In this document: positions 26,545 to 36,510 of the stretch, piece by piece
Numbering within the stretch: position 1 is the first letter of the stretch
Layout of the letters: each line of letters starts with the position of its first letter
From: Buttiauxella agrestis ATCC 33320
Lineage (GTDB): Bacteria; Pseudomonadota; Gammaproteobacteria; Enterobacterales; Enterobacteriaceae
NCBI GenBank assembly: GCA_024169445.1
Contig: JALKFA010000001.1
Span: 3,472,001-3,536,000 of the forward strand
Direction: 5' to 3'
Length of the DNA stretch: 64,000 nt
Program-made: the position numbers and the translations under genes
Notes under the pieces: generated by a model
What the model was told of the DNA's origin: nothing
The model's database searches: none
The model's input: only the letters and a program-made list of their open reading frames with translations

Positions 26545-28695
26545 CTATTGCCAGGCCACGGCGATAACTGGCTGCTCTTGTTCCAGCACATCCAACTCCA
26601 TCTCGATAATCGACAGCATCTGTTCTTTCGTTTGCATGCCAGTGAGATCAAGCATTTTCTCCTTCCAGAACAGGAAGGTTTTGGGGATGGTGGCATTTGC
26701 TTCGGAGTAGCGGGTATTATCATCAAGGAATTCTGCAAAGCTTGATGTCACTTCCTGGCGCGTGCACAGTAACCAGTTCGCATTCTCTTTTTTCAGCCGG
26801 ACGACGCCTTCACGGTCAATCATACTCAGGCAGATTTTTTTCTTTTTCATCAGGCCAAAGAAACGCTTATGTTCACTGATGTTTTCAAAAAGATGCCAGC
26901 GCCCGGTCTGACAGGCCGGTTTGGTGGTTTCGACAGGCAGATTGATCGACTCAGCTGCAATTTGTTGCAACTGCTCAAGGGGTAGCGTTTCGTTGAGGCT
27001 CTCTTTCTGACGCAGTTCGGTCGCCCCAGTGGCAATCGCTCGCAGCACGTTTTTTTGTTTGTCTATCTCGATGTTGATATCAACAGTGGCTTCATTGGCT
27101 CCGGATTTAACAATGCGCTCCATTATTTCGGCGCGAATCTGTTTTATCTCGGCTTCTCCGGGGTTCACGACGCTTTTTTCGATCATTTCCCGCACCATCG
27201 CCATGCCCACACCAATGGTGGAAATGTAAGGCGCGTTGTTGGCATTTTTATGCTTCATGGCTGCTTTTTCAGCCATGGCTGGCACCAGCACACAACCGCT
27301 GCCACCGCCGCCCACCAGCGTAATGAAGTGCCGCTCCAGCTTGTATTCGTTGATCATTTCGTTGACCACCACCATCACTTTATCGATGGCGATATCCAGT
27401 GCCTGACGCGCAGCGTCTTCTGCCGAAACACCGAGATGGTCACCCAGCAACTGCCAGGCGATACGGGCGCTATTAATGTTCCCCGCTGCGTAGTCATCTG
27501 CCGGAACATAGCCGAGCAAGTTTGCCGCACCAGCCACTGTCAATGCGTAACGTTTGCCTTCGGCACCGTTCACTACGGCATAAGTTTGCGGGTCGCCTGG
27601 GCGCGGGCTAATAAAGGTGAGCTGCGGATTTTCACCAAATGCGGATTCAGCAATAAAGCATTCATATTCACAGCCGGCGATGTGTGCGCTGCGTGGGCCA
27701 GTCATGGTGATTTTGCCGTTTTCGACCATCATCATACTGCCGCCCGCAACCGCCAGAGTACGCACGTCGAGTGAACGCAAGTAGGTGCGATGACCACCGA
27801 CCTGGGCATTTTGGATCATCACTTTGCCGTTTTTAATAACCGAGATATCGACGCTGGTTCCACCGACTTCAAAGAATATGCCGTCAGAGACTTTTTCGTA
27901 CATCAGCGCTCCGGCAACCCCGGCAGCCAGGCCAGACAACATGGTGAGGATGGGGCGTTTTCGCACTTCGTCAATACTCATCACGCCACCGTCACAGCGC
28001 ATGATCATCAGCTGCGAGGTAATGCCAGCCTCGATAATTGCCTGTTCGGTCATGTTGGCGGTTTCCAGCATCCGTGGGATCAGGCTGGCATTGACGACGG
28101 CAGTGCGGGTACGGGTTTTCAGACCGTACAGCTGGGTAATTTCGTGGCCACCCGTGGCACAAAGCCCCATTTCCGCCGCCACGGCCATCACTCGTAATTC
28201 GTTGGTCGGGTCATCAACACTGTAGGCTTCTGAGGCAACAATAACTTCCGCGCCTTGCTCACGCAGCGTTTCAATCGCTGCACGGATGTTGTCATCGCTG
28301 AGCTGACGGGTGTCGATATAGGTATTAAAAGTGTGCAGAAACTTACCGTCGGCCAGTGGGATATCGAGGATGTTGGCTTCTTTTTTGGCACTTTTTCCTT
28401 CAAGCCCGCTCCCCATGGCGACAATGCCCACTTTCGCGACGTCGCCTTCCAACAGGGCGTTGGTAGCCTGAGTGGTACCGTGGGCGATAAAACTGACTTC
28501 CTGTGGCGAAATCCCGTTCTCTGCCAGCACCTCATGAATAATGGTAATAATGCCGTGCGCGACCCCATTAGGATGGTGGTGTGTCGTGGGGATTTTCTTT
28601 TTCGCGATCAAGGTAAAGTTGTCGTTATCGATAACTGCAGCGTCGGTAAACGTGCCACCCACATCAATACCAATGCGATATTTTTTGTCCGTCAT
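26545..28695 (-). CDS. hydantoinase A/oxoprolinase family protein
   Basis: A 716-residue protein from the ATG at 28695 (AAGGA upstream). It starts YRIGIDVGGTFTDAAVID, the ATP-binding loop of the HyuA/oxoprolinase/acetone carboxylase superfamily; EVGGTSVDISVIKNGK and LVGGGGSGCVLVPAMAEKA are further family motifs. Such enzymes open lactam or hydantoin rings with ATP, usually with a HyuB subunit, which is absent here. The last ~150 residues look family-specific. It sits between a permease and the zincin gene in a four-gene unit. Confidence 0.8.
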   Translation of the reverse strand: MTDKKYRIGIDVGGTFTDAAVIDNDNFTLIAKKKIPTTHHHPNGVAHGIITIIHEVLAENGISPQEVSFIAHGTTQATNALLEGDVAKVGIVAMGSGLEGKSAKKEANILDIPLADGKFLHTFNTYIDTRQLSDDNIRAAIETLREQGAEVIVASEAYSVDDPTNELRVMAVAAEMGLCATGGHEITQLYGLKTRTRTAVVNASLIPRMLETANMTEQAIIEAGITSQLMIMRCDGGVMSIDEVRKRPILTMLSGLAAGVAGALMYEKVSDGIFFEVGGTSVDISVIKNGKVMIQNAQVGGHRTYLRSLDVRTLAVAGGSMMMVENGKITMTGPRSAHIAGCEYECFIAESAFGENPQLTFISPRPGDPQTYAVVNGAEGKRYALTVAGAANLLGYVPADDYAAGNINSARIAWQLLGDHLGVSAEDAARQALDIAIDKVMVVVNEMINEYKLERHFITLVGGGGSGCVLVPAMAEKAAMKHKNANNAPYISTIGVGMAMVREMIEKSVVNPGEAEIKQIRAEIMERIVKSGANEATVDINIEIDKQKNVLRAIATGATELRQKESLNETLPLEQLQQIAAESINLPVETTKPACQTGRWHLFENISEHKRFFGLMKKKKICLSMIDREGVVRLKKENANWLLCTRQEVTSSFAEFLDDNTRYSEANATIPKTFLFWKEKMLDLTGMQTKEQMLSIIEMELDVLEQEQPVIAVAWQ

Positions 28696-28738
28696 AACCA
28701 TTCCTTAAAATCACTCCGGCCAGGGCCGGAGCAGGGTA

Positions 28739-30034
28739 TTAAAAGGCGATATAACCCGCCATCAACATGGAGACCAGCACGGCAGCCATGGCCCACGGCA
28801 AGGTCTTACGCATTATTTCGTTTACGTCGACCTTCGCGAAATCAGATGACCAGACGTTATGGGTGTTTGTCGGATCGGAAAGCCCTTGCAGCAGGGTCGC
28901 CGAGCGTAACGCCAGCATGGTTGCCAGAGGTGAAAGGCCACCGCCAAGCATCAACACGCCTAAACCGCTGCCCAGACCGTAGCTATTGAGCGGGCCTCGG
29001 TACAACGCCAGCGGGCTGAGGATCGAGAAGAACAGAATGTAAGTCAGTGGTGAGGTTGGAATAATCGTTTCAATCAATGGTTTTAAGACCATGCTGACCT
29101 GAGGCGCGGTGACCGCGTTCAGTAGAATACCGATGCCAACCATCAGACCAATGGCACCCGCCACGTTCTGAATACCTTCGACCAGGCTGCTGACAAGCAC
29201 ATGCGTCGGGCGTTTTGGCATGGCAAGCAGCAGACATATCACCAGGCTCAGAACGATGGCCGGGACCACTTCAATTTTGAATGCAAAGATAATCACCACC
29301 GGCACCAGCGGGGAGAGCAACGCCAGGGCATTCACTTGTTTGCGCTTACTGAGTTTTTCGGCAACTGGCATGGACCACGCTTTGCGGACGATCACATCGC
29401 GTTTCACCATCCATACCACCATCGCGATATAGATAATGGCTGCTGGAATGGCAAACATAGTTGCGTAGCGGGCCATATCGGCAATCGAAATGCCATATAG
29501 ATCGTGCATCAGGGCCCAACCACTGACAGAGAACAGGCTACCTAAAGCATGGCAGGCTAACAGGACAATACAGCTGGTGAGCGGTGAAAGCCCGGCGATG
29601 AGCAGAATCGGGATCACAATACTGCCGACCAGGATAACCATTCCTAATCCATCGCTGGAAGAGAAAATCACCGTGCCAATAATGAAAAAGACAATGGCCA
29701 TCGTCAGTGGTTTATCACCGGAAAGTTCTGCGGCTTTGCGAACTAATGCCTCAGTCACGCCGACTTTTTTCAGGACTTCGCCAAACCATGCGCCAAATAT
29801 CAAAGCGATAATGGTCGCGCCCAGACGCAAAGAACCCTGGGTCAGCACGTTATTCGCGATGCTAAACGTGGTTTTATCTTCACTAAACAACGGGACGCCT
29901 GCAACCAGCGGCATCAGGATCCCCATCAGCGGTAATGCCAAAATCGCCGGCATTTTGCGGGTCATCATCAACCCGGAGAAAACCACAAAAATGGCAAGGA
30001 TCGCGCCGATCCTTAAAATGTGTAACATGTCCAT
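28739..30034 (-). CDS. ion-transporter superfamily permease (CitMHS/DcuC-like)
   Basis: Polytopic membrane protein of 431 residues with about 12 helices. MTRKMPAILALPLMGILMPL and GAWFGEVLKKVGVTEALVRK resemble the citrate/C4-dicarboxylate/gluconate permeases of the ion-transporter superfamily, but I cannot choose the exact family. GAGGAC lies eight bases before the ATG. It is second in the leftward unit, so it probably imports the compound used by the oxidoreductase and hydantoinase-like enzyme. Confidence 0.7.
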   Translation of the reverse strand: MDMLHILRIGAILAIFVVFSGLMMTRKMPAILALPLMGILMPLVAGVPLFSEDKTTFSIANNVLTQGSLRLGATIIALIFGAWFGEVLKKVGVTEALVRKAAELSGDKPLTMAIVFFIIGTVIFSSSDGLGMVILVGSIVIPILLIAGLSPLTSCIVLLACHALGSLFSVSGWALMHDLYGISIADMARYATMFAIPAAIIYIAMVVWMVKRDVIVRKAWSMPVAEKLSKRKQVNALALLSPLVPVVIIFAFKIEVVPAIVLSLVICLLLAMPKRPTHVLVSSLVEGIQNVAGAIGLMVGIGILLNAVTAPQVSMVLKPLIETIIPTSPLTYILFFSILSPLALYRGPLNSYGLGSGLGVLMLGGGLSPLATMLALRSATLLQGLSDPTNTHNVWSSDFAKVDVNEIMRKTLPWAMAAVLVSMLMAGYIAF

Positions 30035-30043
30035 GTGTTGTCC

Positions 30044-31390
30044 TCAGAAGTCGAGATAACCCTGTTGCTGACGAATGGCATCCTGTAACTGTTTTGCAGA
30101 TACCTGATGTACGCTTAACCCTTGTTGTGCTGCCAGTGCTGCTGCAATTCCCCCTGCCTGGCCAATTGCGCCTACGGTTGGAGTGGTGCGGATTGCGGCC
30201 TGCGCTTCAAAGGTGGCAGAGATACAGCGCCCGACGACAATGAGGTTGTCGGCTTCCTGGGCTATCAAGCTGCGCCATGGAATGCCGTACATACCGCCGT
30301 GGCGTAACTTGCCATGTTCGGTTCCTTCACCATCAGGGCTATGAATATCAATCGGATAGCCAGAGATGGCGATGGTGTCTTCGAATTGTGTTTCGTCGAG
30401 CAGATCCTGGGCGGTGAGGTGATAGCAGCCTTTGATTTGGCAGGAACTGCGCACGCCAACGGACGGGCCGGTTTGCACAACAATAGCCTGTTCGAATCCT
30501 GGAACGACGCGTTTCATGAATTTTTCCAGCTCCCGACATTGCTGGCGGCCAACCACTTCAGCCTGACTCAGACTCCACGGGTCGGTGGCGTCATGGCCGA
30601 GAATACGGCTGGTGTTGAAGACAAATTCACCGGGATTGTTGGTTTCAAAAATCAGTACATCTTCACGCGGAATGGTGATTTCACCGGCAGCTTTCGCCGC
30701 TGCAAACTCTTTCACAAAACCATGGCAGGCAAGGTGAGTGGCGGTGCGTATATCTTCGGCTTGATAGTCATTGTTGAGAGAAGATATGTTCTCCAGCATA
30801 TAGGTGCGCAGCTTTTCGCGATCGACGTTGATCATCTTCATGGTCATGGTCATCGGCTGTGATTTGCCGTCAGACTCGCGGCCTTTCACCACCGGCACAC
30901 CGGTTTTTACCGCCAGCATGGCATCGCCGCTGGCATCAATGAAGATAGCGGCAGCAATTTTCATCAAGCCGGATTTAGTACATACGGTGATGCTATCGAG
31001 ATGATTTCCCTCGCGTGTGACATCGGCAAGCAAGGCGTGATAAAGCACGGTACCACCAGCCTCCAGCAACATGAGTTCCAGTTCATGTTTCATCGCTTCA
31101 GCATCGAACGGGGTATAAGTGGTGGTGAAATGCCCGGGGTCACGGACATGACCGGGGGATTTGTCCTGAGCTTTTAAACGCTCTATCAGTTCATCGGTAA
31201 TACCGCGAATAACCTGTTTCTCACCTGCGTGAAAAGTCATCATCGGATTAACACCGTTGGTGGTCAGAGAACCACCAAGACAAGCCGTCGCCTCAACGAT
31301 GAGTGTTTTTGCCCCGGCTCTGGCGGCGGCAATCGCCGCAATGCTTCCTGAGAAGCCACCGCCTACGATGACGACATCAAAATGTTCCAT
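30044..31390 (-). CDS. FAD-dependent oxidoreductase
   Basis: A 448-residue flavoprotein with a Rossmann start FDVVIVGGGFSGSIAAIAAA, the ACLGGSLTTNGVNPM segment and an FAD-binding C-terminus (NLIVVGRCISATFEAQAAIR, then TPTVGAIGQAGGIAAALA). This is the FAD_oxidored (PF12831-like) pattern. It heads the leftward unit (AAGGATAAAG before the ATG), 9 bp before the permease gene. The substrate is unknown; members act on amino acids, steroids or small ring compounds. Confidence 0.78.
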   Translation of the reverse strand: MEHFDVVIVGGGFSGSIAAIAAARAGAKTLIVEATACLGGSLTTNGVNPMMTFHAGEKQVIRGITDELIERLKAQDKSPGHVRDPGHFTTTYTPFDAEAMKHELELMLLEAGGTVLYHALLADVTREGNHLDSITVCTKSGLMKIAAAIFIDASGDAMLAVKTGVPVVKGRESDGKSQPMTMTMKMINVDREKLRTYMLENISSLNNDYQAEDIRTATHLACHGFVKEFAAAKAAGEITIPREDVLIFETNNPGEFVFNTSRILGHDATDPWSLSQAEVVGRQQCRELEKFMKRVVPGFEQAIVVQTGPSVGVRSSCQIKGCYHLTAQDLLDETQFEDTIAISGYPIDIHSPDGEGTEHGKLRHGGMYGIPWRSLIAQEADNLIVVGRCISATFEAQAAIRTTPTVGAIGQAGGIAAALAAQQGLSVHQVSAKQLQDAIRQQQGYLDF

Positions 31391-31666
31391 TCTTTATCCT
31401 TTTAGTAAACAAGATGTACTGACGGCAATCCTGGTCCTTTACGCGCAACTTGTATACTCTCGCATCGACCTATTGTGAAGGGTGTCGATATTTTTAATAA
31501 ACATGCAATGGATTTTGTGATCGCGAAATCATTATTCTTTTAAATGCTGTTACCAGCCCATTTTTAACGGGCTTCTGTCTGATTTGTGAGATGTGACATT
31601 GTGTATAGTAAACAAATTAAGTAGGCTGCATTCAGGATAACCAGAGTGGAAATGAGGTTAAGAACG
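31391..31666. promoter_or_regulatory. divergent promoter region of oxidoreductase and ROK kinase units
   Basis: This 276-bp region has no gene and divides the leftward four-gene unit from the rightward kinase-LacI unit. TGTGATCGCGAAATCA near 31518 and TGTGAGATGTGACA near 31586 resemble imperfect CRP sites. The adjacent LacI-family protein is the obvious regulator, but no clean LacI-type palindrome was recognised. Confidence 0.4.
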
Positions 31667-32587
31667 ATGAGGCTGGGACTGGATATTGGTGGGACGAAAA
31701 TTGAAGCCGTGGTATTGAACACGCAGGGTGAGGTGATGTATCGCGAACGCTGCGCCACCGCAAAAGAGAGTTATCAGGACTTTTTCTTAAACGTCGTTAA
31801 GGTGATTGAAACGGCCAGTGCCGCAGTTCAAAGCCCTTTGTCGATTGGTCTTGGTATTCCGGGCGCCGTAGACGGCGAGGGTTTGATCAAAAACTCTAAT
31901 ATTCTGGTGCTGAACCAGCAACCTTTTGCACGGGATCTCGAGCAGCATCTGGCGATGCCGGTGGCAGTCACTAATGATGCCAACTGTTTTACGCTTTCCG
32001 AGGCGATGGACGGCAGTGGAAAAGGTTATCGCGTGGTGTTCGGCGTAATACTCGGCACCGGTTGCGGTGGCGGGTTGTGTATTGATAACCATCTTATTTC
32101 TGGGCCAAATGCCTGCGCCGGTGAATGGGGCCATAACGCTTTGCCTCGCTACGATCCCCGACAGGATGGCGAAGCGATAAAATGTTATTGTGGCCAACTG
32201 AACTGCATTGAGAGTTTTATTTCCGGTAGTGGTCTGGAAAGACAGTACACCCAACGATTCACTCATCATGAGAGTGTTCCGGCTATCGTTAAACGATTAG
32301 AATCTGCGGACGCTGGTGTGCGGGCGCTATGGGATCAGTATTGTAATCAACTGGCGCGCTCGCTGGCGGGAGTGGTGAATACGCTTGATCCGGATGTCAT
32401 TGTTTTAGGTGGTGGGGTTTCAAATATCGAGTATTTGTATCCCGACCTTCAACAGCGAGTGGCAGAGTATGTGTTCGGTAAACAGTGCAATACCCCAATA
32501 GTGCGGGCTCAACACGGCGACAGCAGTGGTGTTCGAGGTGCGGCATGGTTGGGTGCGCAAATCTCAGTGCCAAAAGTCATGGCATAG
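31667..32587 (+). CDS. ROK-family sugar kinase
   Basis: A 306-residue kinase. MRLGLDIGGTKIEAVVL is the phosphate loop, VAVTNDANCFTLSEA carries the catalytic aspartate, and CYCGQLNCIESFISGSGL is the ROK zinc-binding motif. GAGGTTA eight bases upstream favours the ATG at 31667 over a GTG at 31646. Close relatives phosphorylate fructose, mannose or N-acetylglucosamine. It is followed 24 bp later by a LacI regulator and is divergent from the oxidoreductase unit. Confidence 0.85.
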   Translation: MRLGLDIGGTKIEAVVLNTQGEVMYRERCATAKESYQDFFLNVVKVIETASAAVQSPLSIGLGIPGAVDGEGLIKNSNILVLNQQPFARDLEQHLAMPVAVTNDANCFTLSEAMDGSGKGYRVVFGVILGTGCGGGLCIDNHLISGPNACAGEWGHNALPRYDPRQDGEAIKCYCGQLNCIESFISGSGLERQYTQRFTHHESVPAIVKRLESADAGVRALWDQYCNQLARSLAGVVNTLDPDVIVLGGGVSNIEYLYPDLQQRVAEYVFGKQCNTPIVRAQHGDSSGVRGAAWLGAQISVPKVMA

Positions 32588-32611
32588 CGAAGATTAATGA
32601 AAGAGAGCGAA

Positions 32612-33592
32612 ATGACAAAACCTGTAAGGATACGCGACATTGCCCAGGCCTGCGGCGTGTCTCTCGGGGCCGTATCCCGCGCCTTGAAAGGGCAGCCGGG
32701 GCTACGTGAGGAAACACGGTTGCGCATTATTTCTGCTGCCCAGCAGCAGGGATACGATTTTTCCCGTTTGCGCAGCGACAAAATCAAGCGTGTTCTTTTC
32801 TTGTTGCACCGACAACACAACATCAGCCGCGCATTGCCATTTTATTCGCAGCTGCTGTTGGGAATTGAAGATCTGTGCCGCGATCAGGGTATTGCATTGA
32901 GTTTTCTCTCCATCGGACCTGGTGATGCAGTGAGTGAACAGGCGATGCTGCATCAGCCAGATGCTCTAATCTGTGCGGGTTTTTTCGAACCTGAATTGCT
33001 GGGGCTACTCCAGCAAATGAAACTACCGATGGTGCTGGTTGATTTATGGGCGCCAGGTTTACCCTGTGTTAACCCGGATAACACACAGGGCGGATATCTG
33101 GCGACCCGTCATTTGATTGAACAGGGGCGTAAAGGCATCGCTTTTCTCGCCAGTACACTGTCGCATTACAGTATTCGCCAGCGTGAAAAAGGCTACCGAC
33201 AGGCATTGTATGAAGCGCGTTTACTGATGCCGCCAGAATACGAAGCGATCGCTTCACCTTCTCTGGATACCGAACAAGCGCTGGTGGATGCCGTAAACGA
33301 TTTGCTCGATTTACCCGAACCTCCCGATGCCATTTTTGCTTATAACGATGCGGCAGCACTTGTGGTGCTACAGGTTTGCGCGCAACGAGGCTTGCGGGTC
33401 CCGCAGGATGTCGCACTGGTAGGCTTTGATGATATCGATTCTGCGGCCTGGTCGAACCCACCTTTGACGACTATCGCAGTAGACAAACAACAACTAGGGC
33501 GCGAGGCGCTGGCGCTGTTGTTAGAAGACACTCAGGAAGAAAATAAGCTATTGCCGGTGAGTTTAATTAAACGTAGTAGTTCCGGGGGGTAA
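32612..33592 (+). CDS. LacI-family transcriptional regulator
   Basis: A 326-residue repressor with an N-terminal HTH (IRDIAQACGVSLGAVSRAL) and a periplasmic-binding-like effector domain ending in DVALVGFDDIDSAAWSNPPL. An in-frame ATG at 32597 is the alternative start. It is co-transcribed with the ROK kinase and probably controls both divergent units in response to a sugar or sugar phosphate. Confidence 0.87.
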   Translation: MTKPVRIRDIAQACGVSLGAVSRALKGQPGLREETRLRIISAAQQQGYDFSRLRSDKIKRVLFLLHRQHNISRALPFYSQLLLGIEDLCRDQGIALSFLSIGPGDAVSEQAMLHQPDALICAGFFEPELLGLLQQMKLPMVLVDLWAPGLPCVNPDNTQGGYLATRHLIEQGRKGIAFLASTLSHYSIRQREKGYRQALYEARLLMPPEYEAIASPSLDTEQALVDAVNDLLDLPEPPDAIFAYNDAAALVVLQVCAQRGLRVPQDVALVGFDDIDSAAWSNPPLTTIAVDKQQLGREALALLLEDTQEENKLLPVSLIKRSSSGG

Positions 33593-33634
33593 AACCGCCT
33601 CTGGCAGTAGCGAAACCAGGACCAGACGCTGTGG

Positions 33635-33672
33635 AAACCGTGACATAACGGCGTTGGTCACGGTTTTGATTT
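33635..33672 (+). terminator. terminator after LacI gene
   Basis: AAACCGTGAC (33635-33644), 12-base loop, GTCACGGTTT (33657-33666), then TGATTT. A perfect 10-bp stem ends the kinase-LacI unit about 40 bp past the stop codon. Confidence 0.75.
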
Positions 33673-33741
33673 CGTGGCTAATGTACGATGGCAAGATGAT
33701 GAAAACATAGCGTCGTGCGGCGTTGCCTGTCAGAGTTTTTA

Positions 33742-35289
33742 ATGAACAGTTTTGATTTGTCCTTTCTGAAATTCCTTCAGGAACACAGCCCGGTTTATGT
33801 AGAGGATGCCGTCCAGCATTTTGGTAAAACGCTCTCTACACTGAAACGCACGATGAAAGAAATCAACGATCAGCTTGATCCCGCTTTTCATCTGCATATT
33901 GAAAATCAATCGATTTTCACCGCGATGGGCTATCGTGAGTACGTGTCATTTCTCGAAAATATTCACTTCAACCGATATCTCACCAGCCCGGAAGAGCGGG
34001 TGCGTGATTTAACCGTGGCACTGTGTTTGCAGGACATCGTCAATAAAAGTGATTACTACCAGAAATTCCACGTAAGCCCAGGCACCCTGAAAAATGATAA
34101 TCAGGCGCTGGCGATGTTTCTCCAGGCTAATAAACTTGCAGTACAAAGTGTTCACCGGCAAGGTTCCCGGCTGCAAGGGGATGAGATCTCACTGCGTATC
34201 GCCATTTGTCTCACCATTCTTAAAACCATTGAGATTGGTGAAGATAACCACCTGGTTCAACACTCCGCCAACGAACCCATTAACCGCTCAATCGCCTGTC
34301 AGTTTTTGCAGCATTGCGAGAAGGAAATCCGTGAAGCTGCGGACATTTACCGTCAACGAATCGCGCCACGCCTGACCTTGGGCTATAACGGCAAAAAATA
34401 CTTTCTGGTGTATATGAGCATTGCCTTACAGCGCACCGGCCGTGGCCATGTGATTACCGACACCCATGCACTGGATTTTGTCACGGCGATGGATTTCGGC
34501 CTGCTGGTACCGCCTGCTGAAAACCGTTTTCTCAATTTGTTGCTCTCTTCGTTGTCGTTCACCTGGCGGCCATTCACCCTCTATGACGTACCGCTTATCG
34601 ACAAGGTACGGCGCTTTAGCCTGGCGATTGCACCTTTTCTTCAGGCGACGGTTAATAACCAGCAAGCCTGGTTCGGTGAGGTCTATCAGTTTATTTATAC
34701 CGCCATCGTGCAGAATAAATTCAATCTGTGGTTTGACGATAAGAAACTGCACCATGTTCGCGATCGCTATCCGGCGCTGTATCAGGGTGTCTGTGTGGAA
34801 GTTCGGGAAATTGAGCAAGAGTGGGCGGTGAATTTTTCACCGGTGCATATTGCGACGCTGGTGCTGATCCTCAAAAAGTACGAGTTGCAGAATCGCCTGC
34901 ATGATGAGGTGAAAAAGAGGGTGGTGATCGTCACCAACTCATCAGAAAGTAAAGTCGGCTATTTTAAAGAAGTGCTGAAGTCATGGTTTCATATCGACAT
35001 TGTTGCAAGCGTGAACATTAACGAAATACATCAGTTGCAGGCTATCCCTTTCGATTTGCTGTTAACCTTCACCAATAAGATCTCCAGTTATCTGCGTTAT
35101 TATCAGTTCGATTACGTCAAAGTGAGTTTCCATCTGACACAAGAAGATATCTCCACGTTGCGTCAGATGGGGCTTTCACGGGCGAAGAAAAAAATCGCCA
35201 TTGAGACTTTTATTGAAGAGAGCAGGAACCTGGCGGATAGCGAGCTACGGCAGTATCTTGAAACTCGCTATCCTGAAATTTTTATCTGA
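33742..35289 (+). CDS. PRD/Mga-type transcriptional regulator
   Basis: A 515-residue regulator from the ATG at 33742. HTH segments lie near the N-terminus (EDAVQHFGKTLSTLKRTMKE and FHVSPGTLKNDNQALAMF). The middle resembles PTS regulation domains of the BglG/MtlR/Mga group, and the C-terminal ~100 residues (KRVVIVTNSSESKVGYF onward) look like an EIIB Rossmann domain without the phosphorylated cysteine. It is convergent with the PTS operon and ends 6 bp from it, so it is the likely activator of that operon. Confidence 0.7.
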   Translation: MNSFDLSFLKFLQEHSPVYVEDAVQHFGKTLSTLKRTMKEINDQLDPAFHLHIENQSIFTAMGYREYVSFLENIHFNRYLTSPEERVRDLTVALCLQDIVNKSDYYQKFHVSPGTLKNDNQALAMFLQANKLAVQSVHRQGSRLQGDEISLRIAICLTILKTIEIGEDNHLVQHSANEPINRSIACQFLQHCEKEIREAADIYRQRIAPRLTLGYNGKKYFLVYMSIALQRTGRGHVITDTHALDFVTAMDFGLLVPPAENRFLNLLLSSLSFTWRPFTLYDVPLIDKVRRFSLAIAPFLQATVNNQQAWFGEVYQFIYTAIVQNKFNLWFDDKKLHHVRDRYPALYQGVCVEVREIEQEWAVNFSPVHIATLVLILKKYELQNRLHDEVKKRVVIVTNSSESKVGYFKEVLKSWFHIDIVASVNINEIHQLQAIPFDLLLTFTNKISSYLRYYQFDYVKVSFHLTQEDISTLRQMGLSRAKKKIAIETFIEESRNLADSELRQYLETRYPEIFI

Positions 35290-35295
35290 CCTTTA

Positions 35296-36507
35296 TCAGC
35301 GAACGGGTAACGGTTGACGGACTCCGCGACACCATACATCAGTCAGATTTAATTCATGGTCAAGGCAGAGAATATCTGCGTCTTTCCCCACCGCCAGGCT
35401 GCCTTTCCTCGATGCCACGCCAGCCAATACAGCGGGGTTGTGACAGGCAATTTGCGCCACAGATTCCAGGCCTTTTTCCAGTCGTCCGACAATATTCTTC
35501 ACCGAATCGAGGAAATTCATTTCCAGCCCGGACACCACTGGCCAGTCATCCGGTGAGACACGTTGGCACTCGCCATTCTGCGCGGTGATTTCCAGTTGCC
35601 CCTGGCGAATGCGAAACGTTTGCTGGCGCAGGTAGTGATGAAATTCATAACCTTCCGGAAAATCGGCATAGCCCATGCAATCACTCATTAATACCAGCCG
35701 TCGATCCCCTTTCAGGCGATAGAGAATGTCAAAAGCCTGGGGTTTAATGGTGATGCCACTTTGTTTCGCCACTTCTGCATACACATCCGGGTAATACATC
35801 AGCGCACCCACGACGCCCAATTCGCGGTGATGAAAACCGCGCATCGCGCTGAATGCATGGGTAAAGTGCATCAGACCGGCGTCGATGGCCTCGGTTATCT
35901 GGTCAAACGTGGCATCGGTATGTCCGGCAGAAACCGTAATCCCTTTACTGTGTAAATGACGGATAAAGGGCAGGGAGCCTTCCAGTTCCGGTGCCAGCGT
36001 CACCAGCCGGATGTGTCCTTTTGCCAGCGCATTAAATTGCTCGAAACCTTCAATAGACGGGGACTGCAGGCAATCAGCCCGCTGCATCCCCAGATGTTTC
36101 GGGCTAATCCATGGCCCTTCCATATGTACACCGAGGACTTCCGCCCCGTCCGCTGGCGTTGCTGCTTCCAAATAATTTGCAGCGGCGGCGACGGATGATT
36201 TCAGAAAGTCGTCCGGCATGGTGCCGGATGTCGCCAGATAAGCAGTGACACCGCTACTGACTAAATCACGGCTCATGTTGACCAACGAAGCATGGTCGCC
36301 TTTATAAGCGAAAGACCCGCGCCCCCAGCCATGCACATGGATATCGACAAATCCGGGCATCAGGTAACGGCTACCATAATCAGTGGCCGCGCCGGACCAG
36401 CACTCCTCAATGCCAATGATCGTGCCGTTTTCAATCAGCAAGTATCCAGCACGAATGCCGTCTGCTGTCACAATATTCGCTGATTTCAGAGCCGTGACGT
36501 CACGCAT
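35296..36507 (-). CDS. N-acetylglucosamine-6-phosphate deacetylase-like amidohydrolase
   Basis: A 403-residue amidohydrolase of the NagA type. DIHVHGWG (His57, His59) supplies metal ligands; VLGVHMEGPWISPKHLGMQ, TVSAGHTDATFDQ and THAFSAMRGFHHRELG follow in NagA order, and VLMSDCMGYADFPEG contains the catalytic aspartate. NagA removes acetate from GlcNAc-6-phosphate. It is the third gene of the PTS operon (3 bp after the lyase), so the imported phosphosugar probably carries an N-acyl group. Confidence 0.82.
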   Translation of the reverse strand: MRDVTALKSANIVTADGIRAGYLLIENGTIIGIEECWSGAATDYGSRYLMPGFVDIHVHGWGRGSFAYKGDHASLVNMSRDLVSSGVTAYLATSGTMPDDFLKSSVAAAANYLEAATPADGAEVLGVHMEGPWISPKHLGMQRADCLQSPSIEGFEQFNALAKGHIRLVTLAPELEGSLPFIRHLHSKGITVSAGHTDATFDQITEAIDAGLMHFTHAFSAMRGFHHRELGVVGALMYYPDVYAEVAKQSGITIKPQAFDILYRLKGDRRLVLMSDCMGYADFPEGYEFHHYLRQQTFRIRQGQLEITAQNGECQRVSPDDWPVVSGLEMNFLDSVKNIVGRLEKGLESVAQIACHNPAVLAGVASRKGSLAVGKDADILCLDHELNLTDVWCRGVRQPLPVR

Positions 36508-36510
36508 GGT

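Noticed and set aside
27055-28989. Several rightward open frames of 130-245 codons
   Set aside because: They are antisense to the hydantoinase-like and permease genes and show histidine/cysteine-rich composition without any family motif.
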